Origin: Magicicada septendecula
Lineage: Eukaryota > Arthropoda > Insecta > Hemiptera > Cicadidae
Direction of reading: 5' to 3'
Length of the DNA stretch: 64,000 nucleotides
NCBI GenBank assembly: GCA_034769895.1
Contig: CM068369.1
Span: forward strand, 423,261,479-423,325,478
Shown here in pieces: positions 57,736-64,000 of the stretch (position 1 is its first letter; each line of letters starts with the position of its first letter). The notes below the pieces were generated by a model. The model saw only the letters and a list, made by a program, of their open reading frames with translations. It had not been told where the DNA came from and ran no database searches. The position numbers and the translations under genes were made by a program.

Positions 57736-60700
57736 TACTTCCATATTCCTTAAGGAATGGAAGTATGGTGATGGCAAAAAAAATCGTGTTCGAGATTATT
57801 GCAGATTCTGATTCTACTACACTCAAAACATGAAAAAAAATCGGTATGGAGAACCATACATGACTTCCATATTCTAAGATTTATATTTAAAATCATTTTC
57901 AGCCAAACAGCCAGGCTGTGTCTTACCTGCCTTTTTACTGCTGTATTAAATGAAAAATATTATATTACATTAAAATGAAAAAATTATAATTTTATTGCCT
58001 GGCAACAAAATTATTTTATTTTTAACAATTACCATTGTTTCAAAAAGTTTAAATAAATTTTCAAGTACTTTACTCTTGTTAAAACGTAAAAGGTTGCAGG
58101 TAAACTACCCCTTCCCCTTAACCGATCTTCACCAAAATCGAAAGTCATTGAGACCTCTACAATTCAGGGACGTATGCAAAAAATTATTTGATTCTGTTTG
58201 AATTTGCGGCTGTTATCGTTTGCCATAGAAAATACGCTTGATAAAAAAACGTTGCAGGTAAACTACCCCTTCCCCTTATACGATCTTCACCAAAAACAAT
58301 AGGTCTTGAGTACTCTACAAATCAGGGCTGTATGCAAACAATTATTTGATTCTGTTTGAATTTGCGGCAGTTATCGTTTGCCATAGAAAATACGCTTGAT
58401 AAAAAAACGTTGCAGGTAAACTACCCCTTCCCCTTAACCGATCTTCACCAAGAACAATAGGTCTTGAGTACTCTACAAATCAGGGCTGTATGCAAAACAT
58501 TATTTGATTCTGTTTGAATTTGCGGCTGTTATCGTTTGCCATAGAAAATACCCTTGTTAAAAAAACGTTGCAGGTAAACTACCCCTTTCCCTCAACCGAT
58601 CTTCACCAAAAACAATAGGTCTTGAGACCTCTACAATTCAGGGGTGTATGCGAAACATTATTTGATTCTGTTTGAATTTGCGGCTGTTATCGTTTGCCAA
58701 AAAAAAAATTTCCCTTGATAAAAAAAAACCGTTGCAGGTAAACTACCCCTTTCCCTCAACCGATCTTCACCAAAAACAATAGGTCGCGAGTCCTCTACAA
58801 ATCAGGGCTGTATGCAAAAAATTATTTGATTTTGTTTGAATTTGCGGCAGTTATCGTTTGCCATAGAAAATATCGGTATGGAGAACCATACATGACTTCC
58901 ATATTCTAAGACTTATAATCTGAAATATGCTTGCCTGCCAAGCACGATATATTTTCTAATATATACATAATTTACATTAAAATGAAAAAATTATAATTTT
59001 ATTGCCTGGCAACAAAATTATTTTATTTTTAACAATTACCATTGTTTGAAAAAGTTTAAATGAATTTTCAAGTACTTTACTCTTGTTAAAACGTAAAACG
59101 TTGCAGGTAAACTACCCCTTTCCCTTAACCGATCTTCACCAAAATCTAATGGCCTTGAGTCCTCTACAATTCACTTATGTATGCAAAAAATTATTTGATT
59201 CTGTTTGAATTTGCGGCAGTTATCGTTTGCCATAGAAAATACGCTTTATAACAAACGTTGCAGGTAAACTACCCCTTCCCCTCAACCGATCTTCACCAAA
59301 AACAAAGGGTCTTGAGTACTCTACAAACCAGGGCTGTATGCAGAAAATTATTTGATTATGTTTGAATTTGCGGCTGTTATCGTTTGCCATAGGAAATACC
59401 CTTGTTAAAACAGAAAAGGTTACAGGTAAACTACCCCTTTCCCTTAACCGATCTTCACCAAAATCAACAGATCTTGAGAACTCTACAATTCAGGGCTGTA
59501 TGCGAAACATTATTTGATTCTGTTTGAATTTTCGGCTGTTATCGTTTGGCAAACAAAAAAAATTTCCCTTGATAAAAAAAACCGTTGCAGGTAAACTACC
59601 CCTTTCCCTCAACCGATCTTCACCAAAAACAATAGGTCGTGAGTACTCTACAAATCAGGGCTGTATGCAAAAAGTTATTTGATTCTGTTTGAATTTGCAG
59701 CAGTTATCGTTTGCCATAGAAAAAAATACCCTTGTTAAAAAAACGTTGCAGGTAAACTACCCCTTTCCCTCAACCGATTTTCACCAAAAACAATAGGTCT
59801 TTAGAACTCTACAATTTAGGGCTGTATGCAAATAATCTTTTGATTCTGTTTGAATTTGCGGCTGTTATCGTTTGCCATAGGAAATACCCTTGTTAAAACA
59901 TAAAACGTTACAGGTAAACTACCCCTTTCCCTTAACCGATCTTCACCAAAAACAATAGGTCTTGAGACCTCTACAATTCAGGGCTGTATGCGAAACATTA
60001 TTTGATTCTGTTTGAATTTGCGGCTGTTATCGTTTGCCAAAAAAAAAATTTCCCTTGATAAAAAAAAACCGTTGCAGGTAAACTACCCCTTTCCCTCAAC
60101 CGATCTTCACCAAAAACAATAGGTCGCGAGTCCTCTACAAATCAGGGCTGTATGCAAAAAATTATTTGATTTTGTTTGAATTTGCGGCAGTTATCGTTTG
60201 CCATAGAAAATATCGGTATGGAGAACCATACATGACTTCCATATTCTAAGACTTATAATCTGAAATATGCTTGCCTGCCAAGCACGATATATTTTCTAAT
60301 ATATACATAATTTACATTAAAATGAAAAAATTATAATTTTATTGCCTGGCAACAAAATTATTTTATTTTTAACAATTACCATTGTTTGAAAAAGTTTAAA
60401 TGAATTTTCAAGTACTTTACTCTTGTTAAAACGTAAAAGGTTGCAGGTAAACTACCCCTTTCCCTTAACCGATCTTCACCAAAATCTAATGGCCTTGAGT
60501 CCTCTACAATTCACTTATGTATGCAAAAAATTATTTGATTCTGTTTGAATTTGCGGCAGTTATCGTTTGCCATAGAAAATACGCTTTATAACAAACGTTG
60601 CAGGTAAACTACCCCTTCCCCTCAACCGATCTTCACCAAAAACAAAGGGTCTTGAGTACTCTACAAACCAGGGCTGTATGCAGAAAATTATTTGATTATG

Positions 60701-61581
60701 TTTGAATTTGCGGCTGTTATCGTTTGCCATAGGAAATACCCTTGTTAAAACAGAAAAGGTTACAGGTAAACTACCCCTTTCCATTAACCGATCTTAACCA
60801 AAATCAACAGATCTTGAGAACTCTACAATTCAGGGCTGTATGCGAAACATTATTTGATTCTGTATGAATGTTCGGCTGTTATCGTTTGGCAAACAAAAAA
60901 AATTTCCCTTGATAAAAAAAACCGTTGCAGGTAAACTACCCCTTTCCCTCAACCGATCTTCACCAAAAACAATAGGTCGTGAGTACTCTACAAATCAGGG
61001 CTGTATGCAAAAAGGTATTTGATTCTGTTTGAATTTGCAGCAGTTATCGTTTGCCATAGAAAAAAATACCCTTGTTAAAAAAACGTTGCAGGTAAACTAC
61101 CCCTTTCCCTCAACCGATTTTCACCAAAAACAATATGTCTTTAGAACTCTACAATTTAGGGCTGTATGCAAATAATCTTTTGATTCTGTTTGAATTTGCG
61201 GCTGTTATCGTTTGCCATAGGAAATACCCTTGTTAAAACATAAAACGTTACAGGTAAACTACCCCTTTCCCTTAACCGATCTTCACCAAAATCAACAGAT
61301 CTTGAGAACTCTACAATTCAGGGCTGTATGCGAAACATTATTTGATTCTGTTTGAATTTGCGGCTGTTATCGTTTGCCAAACAAACAAAATTACCCTTGC
61401 TAAAAAAAAACCGTTGCAGGTAAACTACCCCTTTCCCTCAACCGATCTTCACCAAAAACAATAGGTCGCGAGTACTCTGCAAATCAGAGCTGTATGCAAA
61501 AAATTATTTGATTCTGTTTGAATTTGCGGCAGTTATCGTTTGCCATAGAAAAAAAATCTACAGACACAGACAGACACACAC

Positions 61582-61612
<31 letters not shown>

Positions 61613-61980
61613 GGCAGACAGACAGACACACACACAGACACTTTTCGGAAAACGACTTTTTTTCATGTTTTGAGTGTAGTAGAATCAGAATCTGCAATAA
61701 TCTCGAACACGATTTTTTTTGCCATCACCATACTTCCATTCCTTAAGGAATATGGAAGTAAAAAATCTACAGACAGACACACAGACAGACAGACAGACAG
61801 ACACACACACAGACACTTTTCGGAAAACGACTTTTTTTCATGTTTTGAGTGTAGTACAATCAGAATCTGCAATAATCTCGAACACGATTTTTTTTGCCAT
61901 CACCATACTTCCATTCCTTAAGGAATATGGAAGTAAAAGTTGTTTTCCGAAAACTGTCTGTGTGTGTGTCTGTAGATTTT
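57736..61980 (+). repeat. Array unit 4 (4,245 bp, expanded)
   Basis: One 158-bp monomer is missing from its first block, and a segment of about 1,340 bp (second leader plus repeats) is duplicated: the second leader starts at 58,871 and again at 60,211. This is as expected from unequal exchange between misaligned monomers of block B and block A. Confidence 0.9.
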
Positions 61981-64000
61981 TACTTCCATATTCCTTAAGG
62001 AATGGAAGTATGGTGATGGCAAAAAAAATCGTGTTCGAGATTATTGCAGATTCTGATTCTACTACACTCAAAACATGAAAAAAAATCGGTATGGAGAACC
62101 ATACATGACTTCCATATTCTAAGATTTATATTTAAAATCATTTTCAGCCAAACAGCCAGGCTGTGTCTTACCTGCCTTTTTACTGCTGTATTAAATGAAA
62201 AATATTATATTACATTAAAATGAAAAAATTATAATTTTATTGCCTGGCAACAAAATTATTTTATTTTTAACAATTACCATTGTTTCAAAAAGTTTAAATA
62301 AATTTTCAAGTACTTTACTCTTGTTAAAACGTAAAAGGTTGCAGGTAAACTACCCCTTCCCCTTAACCGATCTTCACCAAAATCGAAAGTCATTGAGACC
62401 TCTACAATTCAGGGACGTATGCAAAAAATTATTTGATTCTGTTTGAATTTGCGGCTGTTATCGTTTGCCATAGAAAATACGCTTGATAAAAAAACGTTGC
62501 AGGTAAACTACCCCTTCCCCTTATACGATCTTCACCAAAAACAATAGGTCTTGAGTACTCTACAAATCAGGGCTGTATGCAAACAATTATTTGATTCTGT
62601 TTGAATTTGCGGCAGTTATCGTTTGCCATAGAAAATACGCTTGATAAAAAAACGTTGCAGGTAAACTACCCCTTCCCCTTAACCGATCTTCACCAAAAAC
62701 AACAGGTCTTGAGTACTCTACAAATCAGGGCTGTATGCAAAACATTATTTGATTCTGTTTGAATTTGCGGCTGTTATCGTTTGCCATAGAAAATACCCTT
62801 GTTAAAAAAACGTTGCAGGTAAACTACCCCTTTCCCTCAACCGATCTTCACCAAAAACAATAGGTCTTGAGACCTCTACAATTCAGGGCTGTATGCGAAA
62901 CATTATTTGATTCTGTTTGAATTTGCGGCTGTTATCGTTTGCCAAAAAAAAAATTTCCCTTGATAAAAAAAAACCGTTGCAGGTAAACTACCCCTTTCCC
63001 TCAACCGATCTTCACCAAAAACAATAGGTCGCGAGTCCTCTACAAATCAGGGCTGTATGCAAAAAATTATTTGATTTTGTTTGAATTTGCGGCAGTTATC
63101 GTTTGCCATAGAAAATATCGGTATGGAGAACCATACATGACTTCCATATTCTAAGACTTATAATCTGAAATATGCTTGCCTGCCAAGCACGATATATTTT
63201 CTAATATATACATAATTTACATTAAAATGAAAAAATTATAATTTTATTGCCTGGCAACAAAATTATTTTATTTTTAACAATTACCATTGTTTGAAAAAGT
63301 TTAAATGAATTTTCAAGTACTTTACTCTTGTTAAAACGTAAAACGTTGCAGGTAAACTACCCCTTTCCCTTAACCGATCTTCACCAAAATCTAATGGCCT
63401 TGAGTCCTCTACAATTCACTTATGTATGCAAAAAATTATTTGATTCTGTTTGAATTTGCGGCAGTTATCGTTTGCCATAGAAAATACGCTTTATAACAAA
63501 CGTTGCAGGTAAACTACCCCTTCCCCTCAACCGATCTTCACCAAAAACAAAGGGTCTTGAGTACTCTACAAACCAGGGCTGTATGCAGAAAATTATTTGA
63601 TTATGTTTGAATTTGCGGCTGTTATCGTTTGCCATAGGAAATACCCTTGTTAAAACAGAAAAGGTTACAGGTAAACTACCCCTTTCCCTTAACCGATCTT
63701 CACCAAAATCAACAGATCTTGAGAACTCTACAATTCAGGGCTGTATGCGAAACATTATTTGATTCTGTTTGAATTTTCGGCTGTTATCGTTTGGCAAACA
63801 AAAAAAATTTCCCTTGATAAAAAAAACCGTTGCAGGTAAACTACCCCTTTCCCTCAACCGATCTTCACCAAAAACAATAGGTCGTGAGTACTCTACAAAT
63901 CAGGGCTGTATGCAAAAAGTTATTTGATTCTGTTTGAATTTGCAGCAGTTATCGTTTGCCATAGAAAAAAATACCCTTGTTAAAAAAACGTTGCAGGTAA
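61981..64000 (+). repeat. Array unit 5 (partial)
   Basis: It shares with unit 4 the variant CCTTATACGATCTTC (about 62,518), the missing monomer and AAAACGTTGCAGG after the second leader. It therefore descends from the same 4.2-kb type. The window ends inside its second block. Confidence 0.9.

Larger units (their letters stand above)
48549..64000 (+). repeat. Macrosatellite array of ~3.06-kb units (runs off window)
   Basis: Tandem units begin at 48,551, 51,615, 54,681, 57,736 and 61,981, giving lengths 3064, 3066, 3055 and 4245 bp and a partial fifth. Units 1-3 look about 99% identical by eye. Each has an inverted terminal pair, two leaders, two blocks of a 158-bp repeat and CAGA-type microsatellites. 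Open frames inside are repeat translations with no coding support: the 158-bp period is not a multiple of three. Confidence 0.95.

Noticed and set aside
48549-64000. CRISPR-like array
   Set aside because: 158-bp repeats are directly adjacent without unique spacers, in a eukaryotic genome with no cas genes.

Overview
The window looks like AT-rich, repeat-laden arthropod (most likely insect) genomic DNA. The evidence is spliced exons of a cilium gene with large introns, together with mariner, Tigger/pogo, hAT, Helitron, Penelope-like, Jockey/RTE-like LINE and Ty3/gypsy elements. No RNA gene, CRISPR array or bacterial-type operon was seen. The species cannot be named from the sequence alone.

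Host gene. One host gene was recognised: the minus-strand gene for cytoplasmic dynein-2 heavy chain (DYNC2H1, the retrograde intraflagellar-transport motor). Eight exons run right to left: 46184-46349, 44083-44266, 43737-43951, 42971-43204, 39452-39661, 38164-38377, 33404-33504 and 5139-5289. Together they encode the end of AAA4, stalk coiled coil 1, the microtubule-binding domain, stalk coiled coil 2 and the start of AAA5. All splice phases fit with no break. Both ends of the gene lie outside the window, so nearly all other DNA here is intron or presumed intron.

Transposons, left to right. 0.4-3.5 kb: decayed hAT (ZMYM1-like) element holding a Penelope-like fragment. 3.8-4.5 kb: Penelope-like (PLE) fold-back fragment with a GIY-YIG domain. 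6.05-6.16 kb: perfect 114-bp palindrome. 6.5-10.8 kb: Jockey-like LINE interrupted by an RTE-like LINE. 10.8-11.4 kb: another PLE remnant. 11,390-17,199: complete but recently inactivated Helitron with both termini. 17.8-19.4 kb: single copy of the 158-bp repeat element that forms the array at the right end. 20,415-32,847: Tigger/pogo transposon split by an unclassified 1.2-kb insert and by a young gypsy-type LTR retrotransposon (22,629-31,799). The gypsy Gag gene is itself split by a PLE-type fold-back carrying two opposed hammerhead-ribozyme-like motifs. 34,451-35,785: mariner with both TIRs. 36.5 kb: hAT remnant. 40.4-41.6 kb: old mariner remnant split by a PLE flanked by a 12-bp target duplication.

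Right end. From 48,549 to the window edge is a macrosatellite. It holds four complete tandem units (three of about 3.06 kb and one of 4.245 kb) and part of a fifth. Each unit has inverted terminal sequences of about 105 bp, two leader modules, two blocks of a 158-bp minisatellite and CAGA-type microsatellites. Since the rightmost dynein exon is internal to the gene, the array is probably inside a dync2h1 intron of more than 17 kb.
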